A stretch of 64,000 nt of DNA from Branchinecta lynchi (GCA_023053575.1 JAKZAP010000001.1:29344533-29408532), one strand, 5' to 3'. Numbered from the stretch's first letter, positions 23,238 to 37,590 are shown. The notes: generated by a model not told the origin, from the sequence alone. Program-made: numbers and translations.

Positions 23238-24780
23238 TTTTTGGGATCCCAAAACGTAAGTGGAGGGATACCTATGACATCGCAAAAGTTGTCCGTCTGT
23301 CCGTCTGTCCATCTGTCCGTCCGTCCGTCCGTCCGTCCGTCCGTCCGTCCGTCCGTCCGTCGTCCGTCGTCTGTCCGTCCGTCTGTAAGCACGGTAACTC
23401 TCGAAGGGAATGAGATATTTTGATGAAACTTGGTGGTGAGGATTCGTTTGGGTCGTCGGACCAGTTGAGTTCGTAGATGGGCTTTGTAGCCCTACATTTA
23501 GGGGTGGGGGAGGGGGTTTTAATTAAGGGGCAAACAAAATATTTTGAAACAGCTAATGTGATAGTCGATTATGGGGTAAGAAGACATGCTGAGCACGATG
23601 AGTGAAAACCATTTTGTCATCGGACGAGTAGTTCGTCCGGAAATCCGGCCAAAACCGGAAAGTTTGTTAAAAGTAAAAGTTTTATTTGAAGTTTATTAGA
23701 TTTTTGATTTAGGGGTAGGAAGACATGTTGAAGGCGATGGTGAAAACCATTTTGTCCATCGGACGAGTTAGTTCGTCCGGAATCCGGCCAAAACCGAAAA
23801 ATTTGTTTAAAAGTAAAAGTTTTATTTGAAGTTGATTAGATGTTCGGTTTCGGGGTAGGAAGACATGCTGAAGACGATGGTGAAAACCATTTTGTCATCG
23901 GACGAGTAGTTCGTCCGGAATCCGGCCAAAACCGGAAAGTTTGTTAAAAGTAAAAGTTTTATTTGAAGTTGATTAGATGTTCGACCTTAGGGGTAAGAAG
24001 ACATGGTGAAGACGATGGTGAAAACCATTTTCTCGACGGACAAGTAGTTCGCCCGAAATCCGGCCGAAAGCGGAAAGTTTGTTAAAATTATAAGTTTTTT
24101 TTCGAGTTGATTAGATGTTCGGGTTAGGGCAAGAAGACATGCTGAACACTCATGTGAAAACAATTTTCTACCCGGACATGTAGTTCGCCCGGAATCCGGC
24201 GAAAACCGGAAAGTTGGTTAAAAAGTAAAAGTTTAATTTGAGAGTTAGATTAAATGTTTGATTTATAGGTAAAAAGACATGCCGAACACGATGGTTAAAA
24301 TCATTTTCTCGCTGGAGAACTAGTTCCGCTCGGAATCCGGGCCAAAACCGGAAAATTTGTTAAAAGCATAAGTTCTATTAGATGACAGATTAAGGGGTAA
24401 GAACGAGAGGCTGAGTTCGGTATATGACAATGGTTTTTTACCCCGGACATATAATTATTCCGGAATCCGGTTGTAACCGGATTTTTTTTCAGTCAAACTT
24501 TATATTCAAAATTGATTAGATGTTCTTTATAGGGATAAGGAGATACGCTGGTTTTGTTTCTGTATTTTTTTATTTATGCTGGACTAGTAGTTCGCTCGGG
24601 AAATCGGCAGGAAGTCTCGGTCAGTATCGTCAAAATAGATATGGCTTATAGAGGATATATCTGAACTTGGTTTTCTCTGATGATTAGCCTGTCCAAGACT
24701 GGATCTGGCGAAGACAAGACTCGATTGTCTGAATCAAATATTAGATTTTTGGGATCCCATCGACACCTTTGGGTCTTGTT
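23238..24780 (+). mobile_element. Family A element, complete (first assembly copy)
   Basis: Left end TTTTTGGGATCCCAAAACG, a GTCC/GTCT microsatellite of about 90 bp (23291-23385), the TGATGAAACTTGG block, about seven monomers, and right end GGGATCCCATCGACACC. It splits a GTCGCGGAAAC repeat (22690-23236 and 24895-25020). This copy has many single-base insertions relative to 38212-39735, probably sequencing error near a contig end. Confidence 0.85.
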
Positions 24781-25410
24781 TTTGTATGTAAGTGTTCTTG
24801 AGTTTGGTTGACACGTATTTGTTTCTTTTTATACGTTACTCTTGAGCTTTGAAGGATTCAAATAAATAAAAATAATAATAATAACAAAAATATTGAATTT
24901 TATTATTTGAACAGGAATTTGCCGCCAAATTTTAATTTGCCACAAACGGACCGCGCGGAAACGCTCTTTTCGAGCCACAAAACACTTCGGGGATCGCAGA
25001 AAAATGTCTCTAAGGTTACATTGACACTTCTACAGCGGACACCTTTGGACCAGCGTAACATTGTGGAATTCCTTTTTCTTCTCTTTTTTTTCAAAGCTTT
25101 GGTTTTGGTTTCATAAGCCCTCACACTGTAAAAAGAAAAACTTGCAGTATTGCTGCTAGGATTAACCTTGTCTCTAAAAAGATAATCTTATCTCTAATTC
25201 GGATTAATCTTATCTCAGTATCAGCCTTTTTCAGTCTGAACTTCATTCAGTTACCATTTTCTTCTACCCTCTTCAACGCGGTCGGGGTTTAAAATTATGT
25301 GGGGGGGGGGACTACATCCAAAATTGAGTCGCAAACCCCTGTCTATTCCCGACATAGTCCGCGCACTGATTTATTTGATACAAATAAGTCAAGGCGGATG
25401 CTAGCTAGGA

Positions 25411-25472
25411 TTTGATCAGCGGTATTTCGGCCCTTCTCTATAAGGGTCCTCTTCAAGTTGATCCTTGCCAAG
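25411..25472 (-). ncRNA. Degenerate hammerhead-like motif (duplicate near 40363-40424)
   Basis: On the minus strand: GGATCAAC, TTGAAGA (C3 of the core changed to T), stem II AGGACCCTT...AAGGGCC, GAAA (25428-25425), TACC and GCTGATC. GATC/GATC outer stem I pairing is kept. Both the core C and the NUH triplet are altered, so it is probably inactive. Confidence 0.45.
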
Positions 25473-25938
25473 ATAGGACAAAATATAGTGGAAGATTACC
25501 GAATCTGATCCGTTCTCAATCATTTTTACAAATAATTCCCAGTCAGCTTGGGCTGTAGGATTATTTTTGCCAGATTATTTTGTTGTTGTTACGAATTTGC
25601 ATACTTCTGTCCAGGTGTTGGGTTGCTGTGTAGCTCTTTCACCCGTCAACTTCGAATGCATGCAACGAATGCATTAGCAGGCATTTTTTCAGGACAAAAA
25701 AAAAATCCCCGGGTATGCAATAACACTCGTTCCAATCGTTAGACAGGCTAATGCGGACAAGCACCGAATTATCTATCCTTTAAATCTACCGGCTTGATTA
25801 CGGTCAACCAGCAGGCGACTCAAACGTGATAAGTTCTCTCCGGTCGATTTTTTTGTTTTTTTGTTTTTTTATGGCACTTGCCCTTCGGCCAAGTGCCATA
25901 TAGCAATCGCAATTTCTGTCCATCCGTTGGTCTGTCGG

Positions 25939-26038
25939 NNNNNNNNNNNNNNNNNNNNNNNNNNNNNNNNNNNNNNNNNNNNNNNNNNNNNNNNNNNNNN
26001 NNNNNNNNNNNNNNNNNNNNNNNNNNNNNNNNNNNNNN
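25939..26038. other. Assembly gap of exactly 100 N
   Basis: A run of 100 unknown bases, the conventional size for a gap of unknown length. The sequence before it (ending GTCTGTCGG) matches the sequence ending at 40883. The sequence after it (AGACAATACAG) matches the sequence beginning at 11067. Open frames crossing it are meaningless. Confidence 0.99.
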
Positions 26039-29000
26039 AGACAATACAGTAAAGGTATGTGCAGTACGTCTTAATAGAAGAATTCTGAACAACATAGTAC
26101 AACATTAAAAATAACGGATTAAATGGTTTGCATGCATGCAAATAGGAATCTGTCCGTCGCCGCATTTTGCATGCATGCAAATAGGAATCTGTCGGTCGCC
26201 GCATTTTCTCCACATCACGGTCTTGTCCGTTTGTTTGAAGTGTAATCTGTTCGATGTGTAAAGTTGTATCCTAATTTTAAGTTGTGTTTCTTTCTTTTCT
26301 TTATGTACTCCATATTTCTATTTTATAGAAGTGGGTAAATAAAAATATTCATTCATTCATTCAAAGGCCCCGATACTGACTCGTAATGAAATATCAAACC
26401 TTTACCGTATCAGTTTACTCCTCTAAATAACCCTCCGTAAAGCATTTTAATGAGTAAGTGACAGTATGTTTTATAAATTATTGATAGGGTCTTATTTAAG
26501 TATTATGTTGTTTGACCTAATAAATTTGTATCGTATCGTATCGTAAGTAATATGGGGGAGTATGCATATACCCAATATTTTAGTCAGTTGCAAAGACCGT
26601 TAAGCAATGCTATAATGCTGGATGGTCTGACGCTTGGGATTCACATTTAAAGAATTCAAATTTATCTAAAATTCTGTTCCCGTGAACTCAAAAATCTACA
26701 AAAAACTTGCGATTTTGACTCATGATTGAGGTTGTCTGCTGTGTAGTTTTGGTGAAAACCGCCGCATTTCCTCGTTTTCGGTCGTTTAGGTAGTGCAATG
26801 AACAATTGGGCGTGGTTTCTTTTGTCACATGTTTCTACGAAATTTGCACTGCCATTTCAACTCTTTAATTCCCTTAGTCCGTGTCTTCTCTTGTGATTGG
26901 TTTGTCTTTAGAACTGCGTTCTGAATCGCTTGCTCGGATCGATAACAGAGGAATCCGTCACTGGTCCGGGGAAGCAAAGAGCAAAGCATGTTTCCCGGCT
27001 TATTCTTTCGTGTTTTTGTTGCTAGTCGGCTATGTTCAACCAGTGGAACTTGGTAGGATTTCATTTTATTGGGTCGCGAAGGGTTTGTAAAATTTTATTT
27101 TTTCACTGTCAGTTTCAGAAGATCGTACACAAGAATTCGCGATTTCATCAGTGAATGTACCTAATAGTATGCTCACCAAAGGTGCAGTTAACTTCACATA
27201 CTGCTCGAGTTTCATCAATTTTTTCTGAAGGCTTTCAATTGTTGGATAGATGCTGCCAGATAAGCGTTTCAGTGAGCAAATCAATGTGATCTGAGCAGAA
27301 TGTACTTGAGACAGTATGTGAAAATTTAGTGGTAGGGGAGCTCGGGGTTGGATCGGACAAGGGGTTGGTCTGGACACCCGCGAAATAAATATTAAAAGTT
27401 ATCGCTAAAATCTGTAAAAATACATAACATCTGCCTTCTAGTGTAACTTCGTACCAAAGTATCATGGTAAATACTTTTCTGGTTTTGATAAAAAGTTGAA
27501 AAATTGGTTTTCTTGAGGTAATAGTGTTTAGCTCATGGTAGATTAAAAAGCTGTACCGAGAAGATTTGTAGTAACTGGAAGGCGATTAAACGGTAAGATA
27601 TAGCTTAGTAATCATGGTTTGTAGCCTGCGTAGTATTTTCGAGATAGGTCACTTAATTTTCCTCTGGTACTCCATATTGTTATTTTAGTCAGGGTGGGGT
27701 TGGTTCGGACAGTCTTTGCCTACTGATACCCCATAAAAAGCTGAAACTCAGCTGGAAAAATACAAAAGATAATATCAGAATCCTTATTGTGTTATGTGTT
27801 AACAAAATAAATTTTCAAAATCGAGAAAAATTAACGCTAAAAAGGGTAAACCACAACCAAAGAAAATCAGTTAGTAGAATTGTTTACAATAAAGTAAAAG
27901 ATAAAAAAAAGTGTATGTTAATGAATTTATTGTTTATGATATTTTCAAGGAGGGAAGAAAAACGCGAATTCTCCTTGTGGAGCTCAATTTGGGAAAAGGT
28001 CAAAGCAATGTTTTTCTTACCTGGGAAAGTCGACCAAGAAGGAAGAAACACTTCCTTGGACTATGTTGTCGTGGTTACTGGCTCTTAATATTTTTTTGAT
28101 TTGAGTTTTATAACATATCTGTGGACATTTTTATTTTATATTTTCACCTATCAGACGACAGAATATTTTTTAGGACGGCTCTCAAAAAGCACATGCTAAA
28201 AACAATTATATTTCCGCTATTTAATTTTGTTTAATATTGGTTGATAGATTTTTTTTTTAAATGTATGTAGGCTTCCTTGTCCGAATATTCTCGTGATAAA
28301 ATTGTGGATATTTGTGTCTGTATTTGTTTGTTTTTCTTTTTTTTGTTTCTGTGCCAAGGCATGCCTGGCACTTTCTTGAACTCTAGTGTCGTTGCAAAAA
28401 TAAAAAAAGTTTACCATTTCTTACTTTTTTCCTCACCTGAGACTGTAAGCTGACCTATCTGTTTAACGAAATTTATCCTTTTAGATTCATCAAGTGCGTT
28501 TTATTTGTCCCTCGGAAAAGTTTCCAAAGATTCCGTTAGATGACTTGCACTTAAGGCCGAAATTAGATGGCGCTTTATTCTTTACTTTTGACAGACGGAA
28601 TTTTGTTTTGTTGAAAACAGAACATCTGAGATTTGAATAAACCACTTTATTCTGTCCATAAGAATAAACAATAAGAATATATATTATTCTGTCTGTATGG
28701 GCATAACTCGAAAGAAATAGAAAACCGTGATTTTCGTTTTTTTTTATTGATCAGCTAATTATCCCTCTAGGATGATGTGCGAGGGATAAATATAAATTCG
28801 GATATTTCGGTTGCAACTTCCGGCAAAACCGTCCTCAGCGAAAAAGTAGGCGAAAAGTCCAAGTAGGACAGAAGTATCACTGGAATAATTCTCAGCTGAC
28901 TTATAGTGCAGTCAATCTTTTCATCTATCTGGCGGAAAAGGGGTACCATTCAGCGCTATTTCATGTAAAATACAAATTATTTCTTATTTGTTTAAAAATG

Positions 29001-32000
29001 TATAATTGTTTAGTCAGTTCGACGGCCCAAGGTAATAAGGCCGGATCGATTTTGCTGATTGTGTGTGTATGTTCGACTAATGCTACTGGCAAGGGGTCAA
29101 TTTGTTACTTGAAGGTGTGCACCGTCTGCGCCTTTCTTCAACATTTTGTCTCTTTTTTGTGTTGTTTCCCTTTTGCATTTTTGTTTGTTTCCGAGGACGG
29201 GGACTTCTGAGTACTGCTTTTGACCCTTTTGCTTTCTTTTTCCCGAGGAGGGGAAGTTCTGATAGTGTTGTACCCTAACCGAGGTCGCTAAAACCGGAAG
29301 GCGTCTCGGGACCTGTACCACGTTCTGGGAAAGAAAGACCTCAAACATTGAAGAGATCCTAAAATTAAACTCCTTTTTCCCCAGAGGCGGATTTTGTATG
29401 GCACTTGCCTACCGGCCAAGTGCCATATACCGATCACTTTTCCGTCGGTCTGTCGGTCGGTCAGTCTGGTGTTTGCGAATTAGGGTACTTCCAGATGTGC
29501 TAGGACTATGAAACTTGGCAGGCATATCAGGGACCCGATCAAAGTAACCTGAAAATAATCAGTTTCCCGATCCGACCATCTTTGTGGGGGGGGGGGGGGG
29601 GCGGAGAGCGGGGGAATCCTGAGAATTGAGCAGTTTTTGTCAAAACCCGTACCCCTTTCTTCACACTAGTATAGCTCTGCACGTGGATGACGTCATTCTC
29701 TGCTTATATCTATGAGCTTCGTTGGATAGAGCTAGTGTTCGTCGACGGTCGAAGGGGTTGGTATGTGGTTCAAGCTTTTTGTATTATTAGTCATGTATGT
29801 ATGTAACTTATGTATTTGTAATCCGTACTACAGGGATGGAGTACATAGAATAAGAAAGAAAGGAAAGACAGAGTATTTCTCCCAAAGCTGCAGAGTAGTT
29901 AAAGAAAATAAGCTATAAGTTAGCAATGTCCTGCGGCATTCGTTGTCATGTTGTCAAGGCAACGAGATTGCTCGGTACTTTCTGGAGCGTGTTCCACCCT
30001 TCCAACAGTGGTTTCGTTCCAACCGACCATTCCAACCTTCTCGAAATAAATACTATTTGCTTACTGTGTTCGGGAGTGTAGTTAGCGTAGTATCTACGAT
30101 CTCTGAAACATGATTGGCCCGATCGGCCTGCAATACGATATTTTGCCGAAAATAGAAAAATGCTTTCCTGCCTCAAGCGCACGTCAAACGTATGTTTCTT
30201 TACGGCGTCCCGTTAGGAAGTTGTTGCTAAAATGACTATGTAGCTTTTTCTGTGCTTCCATTTCGGTCAGCTCGTGAAATCAAGTGATTACTCCTAACTG
30301 TAGTTGACCAGAACTCCGGAAGTCAATCTGACTCAAGGTATTCCGTCGCGCCAACCGCATCCTATTGGTATTGTGAATGAATACCTTGTTTAAATTCATA
30401 TAATTACCGTGTAACTGACATCCTTACTGTGCCGTCATTTGATAACATCCGGTCCTGTATCGTAGTGATAAAAGATGAAGCAGAATGTCGTCCATCAGGT
30501 GGCCCTCGTTGCAGGAGAGCGTTTTAGCGCAACGTTTCAGATTAATTGTAAAATTCTGTGACAGAAAAAATAATATTTTAGTGGGTCATCCGGAAGCGCA
30601 AGCTTTTTACACCTGTTCCAGATAATCTTTTACAAGTATGACATCAGGACATTCGTTAAATATTGTCCTCATCCTTACCCTTCCTTGGAGATATCGTTGT
30701 TTTTTTGCGGCTTTGAAACGAGGGTTTCAATTTCGAATCCGAATCCACGGCTAGTTACGAATCCGATTCCGAATCCACCATTTCAGGATGAGAATTTGGG
30801 TCCGGAATCGAATCCGACCTTAACAGAAATTAAATTATGTACATAAGTTATAGTTTAAAAATCAGAGTTGACAAAATGCGCAGTTTTCTAGATCACATGA
30901 TGTGATAGATTACTGGGTTGGTGGTAAAAAACGGAAAAATTGGTGAAAAAACACACTGTGTGAAAAGATCGGGAAATGGAAGCTAGAAGGATGTAAACTA
31001 GAAATTTCAGCGGATTCGTAAGATTGGAGGTTTGGAGCCCGAATTCAGCCTGAGAAGCAGAAGATTCAAATCTAGATTCGAATCCGAATTCGGATTCGCC
31101 CATCTCTGAACGAGGGGTTGCAGCATTTATTGCAAATGTACCTGTCAAGGTGCTACCAGGCTGGTTTTCGCTGTCCGCGCGCTTCCCTTGGCCACACTGT
31201 CACCACTGAAGTTTGGGGCTTTATTACGTACAGGTGGAATGCTATACAAGGAACTTTAACCGCTCTGTGCTCCTGAGTTGCTAAATGGGGTTCTTGGCAG
31301 TAAAATGATCCAAGTTGCTTGACCGCTAATTCCCTAAAACAGCCGGTGATGGATAAGGGGGCTATAAAACAGAGTGATCTGGGTTTTGCTCGCTTCCGTG
31401 CGAAAAAGGAGACAATGCTGTTATCTTGTCGTTTGGCTATGAAGATTCACGTGCCGTAGGATTCAAGATGTCTCGAAAAGAGTCAACCCTGGTTGCAGAA
31501 ATCTGCCAGTTGCCGCTCGGACCGTTCGGATTTTTAACGAATTCAGTGCTTATGCAATTTAGATATACAGTAGTCCGTTGACTGGTCTAGGTTTCTAATT
31601 TGTGTCACAAGATGTCTATGGATAATGTAATTTACATCTACAGTTTAGACATTTATCCAGTTCTCGAGATTAATCAGTGTTTGCATTGACCTCATTAAAC
31701 TTGAATTTGAATAGTGTCTGACTACACTTACAAAACATATTTACAAACTGAAAGTACTACATTTTACATATTTATAACTTTCCGAAGCGAATAAATATCA
31801 CTCTAGCCCCATTAAAACCATATTTACAAACTGTATTCTTATTTGACGACCCCTCCTTAAAACACCTATTTAATATTCTGCAAGATAATCAGTGAGCGAT
31901 TGGATGGAGCAGTTGTGGAAGAACAGTTCATCAGCATTACAATTAGGGTACTGCATTGTCTTCCGTGATAGCACACATATCCTGTGTCATTTCCAAATTA

Positions 32001-34335
32001 CACTCAAAGTGCCTGAATACTACTTTGATACGTAATCACTACTTTGGACGTAATTTGCTAATTACATCCCAGCTAGTTTGAAAAAGATTTGTTGTTTAAG
32101 AATAAATTAAATAAAAATACATTTTTCGGGTAATTTATCTAATGATTTTGAAGTGGAGGTAGGATGATGTGATGGAAGGGGACTTAGGAATAGGGGAGGG
32201 GAGATGGTTGAGGGAAGAAAGCTTTTGAAGAGATTTGGAGTAGCGGGTAGTAGTTGTTTGTTATAAGCATGTTTTGTACTACTATTTTTTCCTTCTTGCA
32301 CATGTGACTTTTCTTTTCTGACCCTGGCTTTTGCCTCTGACTACCCCTGGCTTCTTAGTGCCGGTGGCCATCTAACGTGTTATTGTCACTTTTTAAAGCT
32401 GAGTACTTTGAATTTGGCCAGATCCGCGAAAATCCTGGCTTTTGACTACGACTACCACTGGCGTTTGCGCCATCTAAAGTCTTCATCTAAGTCTGAATCT
32501 CAAATGGGTTGGAGGTAGCTGGTCTTTGTTCGCTATCTACCCTTATTTATACTTTTCGCTGTATTTGCTTTTTGATAGCGTCCCTTCTGGCTCGGAGTAA
32601 ATAGTTACTCCTAAGCCAGTTTGAGTTACTGCGAGGTATACTAGAACTAATACCACTTTAGGGGAGCTGTTACTGGTTTTCTGTCTAGACTTTGTGAATT
32701 TCACCTGCAGTTGCCGTGATAGTTTAGGACTGATTCGCTTTGCTAGTAAGTCTTCTTTTAAAAGGTTGATTTTCTTTGACTCAGCAGTCAGCAAACTTGT
32801 ACGAAATGTGTCTACCTGTCCCAGATGGCTTTGTCAATGGGTTTATTTGTTTGTTTTGTTTAATCATTTTTTAGGACATGGTTGGTATGGGTTTGGAAGA
32901 AACTTGGAACTATGGTAGGCTTATCTTAAAGGACCCCTCTTGCTTATTCTGCCTTTTTATAATCTACATAGCTCCATTGTACAGTTATAGGCTTCCAAGA
33001 TCCCCACCTTTCTCCATTGTTTCCTTTTGAGCCTACGAACTTTTAGCCCTTTTTTCGACTGTGCCGAGTTTTGCCCGGCACAGAACGCAAAGTTTGACTG
33101 AATCTTCTATGTCCGCTGACGACTCTTCCCATAGATTCGTTTTCCAACTTTTTAACCACGGCGCATTCAGTTTTCAAATGTTTTGCGCCCAACCGCCGCG
33201 TCGGACAGCAGGAGGGCTGGATAGAGTCGACAAGCCCTAACAAGAAAATTGCTAACTTCAGATGGAAAGTAATGGTATTTTCGGAAAATATTTTTTCTGA
33301 TCCATTTCGTGGGGAAAAGATCATTTCTAGTAAGAGTTGTGCTTTATGTAAGTTAGTAAATTTTGTGTATTCTGTCATGCCCAATATTCGTGTTTTCCTC
33401 TCCATCGAGCATGTGAAGATGATTGGGTTTTGGAAATAACACTGAATCTGTTTCCGCCAGCGTTGCTGTTAGAATTGTAAAATGCGATAATCCTCGAAGC
33501 GGACTTGACTTTAATGTGGACAAACTTATTTCATTATAGACGAAAATCAGAATAGTATATTTTGAATTGGTTCTTTGAGTCGTTACGAACGTTCGGTAGT
33601 GGACACAAAAGCGCTTCGAAAATAACAGTTATTTGACTAGTTAATATAGTTATATTCAAAAGCTACGTCAACCTCGTCAGTGGTAGAATAGCTGTTTCCT
33701 CATCTGGGGATTATCTTTAGATTGGTATTAGATTTTGTTGGTTTTATTGAATTGTGGAAACGTACCTAGGGGCTACCCAACCCCCGTCATCTGATGGATG
33801 CGCCCTTTCCCGGCACCGGCCGTTGCCAGCGTTGCCAGCCACAAATCAGACGATTCATCTTTCAAACGCTTCTAAACACGCTGACCTTAGTGTTCTCACA
33901 CTTGGCAACCGGTGCCGGCACCAGCCTGGCATTCGGCTAAAATCTAATAACTAAAATCGAAGATGGGCAACCCCTCGTAACGCACAAGGGCTTCAGTTCC
34001 AGGGTTTCCGTTGTAAACGGTTGTGTTATGACGGAAACTTAGTTGACTAAGTTAACATTGTGAACTAGACTGCCCCTTAGAAATCCAGCGGGTCATGCCC
34101 CCCCCCCTCCCAAATGGCGCCCCTGATATCTACTCTTTGAGCCCAAGCTGACTTTGAAACATTTATTCAAACAATGTTTACAACGGATATACGTCAGTAA
34201 CGGATATACGTCACATACTGACGTATATCCGTTGTAAACATTGTTTGAATAAAGCCTCTGATATCAGTATCTGCTTCAGCTCTTCGATCATGTGATTTGT
34301 TGGTTATAATTCATTGATTATTTTTCTTTTTTCAG

Positions 34336-34455
34336 GGAGATGACTGGCTAGGTGAAATGGACGAGCAGGCAGCGAACAATGGTGTGGCGAGCGTGGGCAT
34401 CGCTCCCTTTCAGTGCCTCATACACGAGCAGGCGAAGTCAATCGTTGCTTTGCAG
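34336..34455 (+). CDS. Exon b, second assembly copy
   Basis: Base-for-base repeat of the exon at 19362-19481, including acceptor and donor, lying 14,974 bp downstream. It is listed because it is in the sequence, but it is most likely the same genomic exon seen again in an overlapping contig. Splicing exon c (phase 2) onto this phase-0 exon would read AAG GAG ATG ACT GGC TAG, a stop within six codons. A transcript using both copies therefore could not encode a full protein. Confidence 0.72.
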
Positions 34456-37414
34456 GTACGCCAATGAGAGTTTTTTCTTTATTTCTCATAGCTGTGGTCG
34501 TCGTCCGACACAATTTTCAAGGCGTGCCATTGCACCCAGTTTGGGTTTCTAGCCAGATTTGTTTTTCGGGTAATGAATCGGAACGTCAACTTTTGGTGAT
34601 CTAGTATTGGATATGAAAACGTGTTGAGTGTGTAGTCTCTGCTTGCCAAAGCTTGAAATGTCCGTTAGGTTTGATACCCGAATTCACGATCCACTGCCTA
34701 CCGTATGATGTCTTGCTTTATCAATTCCTTGTTACCCTTATGGTGCTCCAGATGAAACGTGCTCATTCATGTTCATAAAGTTTTTCGTAAACATGTACAA
34801 TAGCGTACAATGTATTATCATATAATAATAATGTTTGTTTAGCCTAAAGGGCGTACAACAAAGAGAACAAGAAATCAAAACGAAACAAACGGATACACCT
34901 TTCCCAGTCTAACTTGATATGTGTAGGCTACACCATGTACAAAGCACCCGTCGTACTTATGGTAGTGATTCAGTCTACTTCACTAGTATTTGTATTCATT
35001 CTCGTTCCAGAGATTCTTCACTTCATAAATGTACCCTATCTATTAGCATTACACTGATTATCACACTTGCCACCTTAGTTCTCTGTATATTACGCATCAG
35101 GCTCCCGGTCCTTGTTTACTAGAACCTTATTGGTCAGAAGACCCGTTAGGCGAATTTTGCCAAGTTTGTCGTCCAAGGCAAGAGTCATGGACATGGGCTA
35201 AAACTGCCGAAGCCTTGTGTAATATTCTGTAAGCATGGTTAAAGGACCTCTCGCACTATTTACTATTCAACTTACAGTATTTTAAAATATTTGAATAGTT
35301 TAAAACTAGGCTGTGCTTTCAACAAATAACCCACGGTTTTGGCTGTGTTAAGCCTTTTCTGAGACCCGTTGACTTACAGCGAAAACAGGGAAAAATTTAC
35401 ATAACCGGTTTTTCTGATGGAAAAACTTCTCGCAGACAACCATCGACAGCGTGATACACATTGAAGGTAGCAAAACACGGCAAGTGAGAAAATTACCGTG
35501 GTTTTGTTAGAGGGGTTATAATGTATCGTACGAAATTGGGGTCTCCGGGTTTAGAACTAGATGGAGTGATTATGGAGGTAGGTTGCGTTAGTATTATAGC
35601 TAAGACAGGTTCTTTAAGTTTGAAAGTATAGTCAACTTTCGGAATATCTTAGGAGAAACAATATGCAGTGCTTAGGCGTCCTTTAAGTGCTTTTGATACA
35701 TTTTCGAAACTGCCAAGGGTTCGTGGATTTCATAATAGCGGAGAGCAACACAAAAGCACCCCCGACAAATTTATCCCTCAAATGCGAAAGTGCCTGGGAC
35801 CGAAGGACGGGGGCCAGTTCTCCCAAAACATAGCGTTGCTCTATCTGGCCTTTTTTAAAACCATATAGCAGTTTTTTCACACTTTTCAAACTAGATTCGA
35901 CACCAGCTTGATGCTACATACTCCTCCCCCCTCGCTGACATTCATTCATAAACTGGTGTAAGGTCTACAATTCATAATAAAAGAAACAAAAACGATATTT
36001 TTGTTGTTTTCTTGATCAGCGAATTATTCCTGTAAGGTAATGTGTTAAGCGAGGCATAGTTATAATTTAAGATATTTCGGTTGTAATTCCGGCAAATGTC
36101 TGTTGCCGTTGGTGGCGCAATTTGTGTATGGTCGTTAGAACAAACTAAATTATCATATAAATGTTTGCATTTATCATTTTTTTTCTATAATGGCGGACAG
36201 CCTATTACCAGCTGTGTACGGCTTCGTGTTTTAGAATACGCTATCGGTTGATTGATAACTTACCAGCACCGCTTGCATATTTGCTGTCTGTCTCGATGCT
36301 ACGACTGTGTTCCACCCTACTTACTGTAGTTACTACACATGATGTCACGAATTTTGGCTTTTTGGCGTCGAGAGTGAACACATTTCTCTATTTTCTGCAA
36401 AATATCGTGCCGCGGGCTAAACGGACCAATCAGGTCAAGAGATTCGTAGTTACCACGCATACTACGCTCGTGAGAGTGGTAAGCAAATAGTTACTATTTC
36501 GATACGCTGAAACGGTCAGCGTACTAACTTTTCACGAGGCTGGAACGAAAATAGTAACTAATAGTTACGATTGTTAGAGGGGTGGAACACGCTCTAGAGC
36601 GTCGGTAGAGGGGGACAAGGATTTTGTCTGTAAACGATGAGCTGTGACATAAAAGGTTAATTCTTATGCATGATTACTCTCAATTTCTCAGAGCTATTTA
36701 GAGCGTGTTCCGCCCTACTTACTGTAGCTACTACACATGACGTCACGAATTTTGGCTTTTTGGCGTCGAGGGTGAACACATTTCTCTGTTTTCTGCAAAA
36801 TATCGTGCCGCGGGCTAAACGGACCAATCCGGTCAAAGAGATTCGTAGTTACACGCTTACTACGCTCCTGAGCATGGTAGGCAAATAGTTACTGTTAGTT
36901 ACTATTTCGAGAAGAAGTTGTATCAACTTTTGTTGTGTTTTGGGTGGAACACGCTCTAGAGCGTCGGTAGAGGGGGACAAGGATTTTGTCTGTAAACGAT
37001 AAGCTGTGACATAAAAGGTTAATTCTTATGCATGATTACTCTCAATTTCTCAGAGCTATTTAGAGCGTGTTCTACCCTACCTACCGTAGCTACTACGCAT
37101 GACGTCACAAATTCTGGCTTTTTGCCGTTAAGGCTGGACGATTTTTCTGTTTTCCAGCAGAATATCGTGCCACGGGTGAATCCGACCAATCGCGTTACAG
37201 AGATTCGTAGTTACTATTACTACGCTCCCGAGCATGGTAGGCAAATAGTTACTGTTAGTTACTATTTCGAGAAGAAGTTGTATCAACTTTTTACGGGGTT
37301 AGATCGAAAATAGTAACTAATAGTTACTATTGTTAGGAGGGTGGAACACGCTCTTCGAGGCGAAAGTCTTTTCTTTTTCATTATATTATTAGTATTAATC
37401 ACAGATTCTTGCAG

Positions 37415-37590
37415 GAGCTACAGCACGACGTTTACAACTTGCTGGCTTTTCGGGATGCTGTTCTATCTGCGTTTCCCCACCTTAGCAATTTGGTACACAG
37501 CTCGTCAGTCCTACAAACTCCTCCCCCCCAGACCTGGACAAGGCGAAGACACATGCAGAACCAGCAGAAAGGATACAGCTCTGACGGAAA
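37415..37590 (+). CDS. Exon c, second assembly copy
   Basis: Exact repeat of the exon at 22441-22616 with the same acceptor, donor and phase (0 in, two bases out). In the assembly as given this is the copy closest to exon d at 47991, so a gene predictor would probably use the pair 34336/37415. The upstream copies at 19362 and 22441 are the redundant ones or vice versa; the sequence alone cannot say which contig copy is better. The second copy has fewer apparent indels in its surroundings from about 38.3 to 40.9 kb. Confidence 0.72.

Larger units (their letters stand above)
11067..25938 (+). repeat. First copy of a ~14.85-kb direct duplication (probably assembly artefact)
   Basis: Matches 26039-40883 essentially throughout. 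The offset is 14,972 at the start, 14,974 around exons b and c, and 14,945 at the end, so the two copies differ by small indels. This copy carries most extra single bases in its last ~2.6 kb before the gap, for example GAAATCCGG versus GAATCCGG and GACCGCGCGG versus GACCGCGG. That pattern suits a low-coverage contig end. It contains exons b and c. Confidence 0.93.

Noticed and set aside
23291..23385. Prolines and threonine-rich coding repeat (RTDGRTDGRTD frame)
   Set aside because: It is the GTCC microsatellite translated; copies differ in length without regard to frame.
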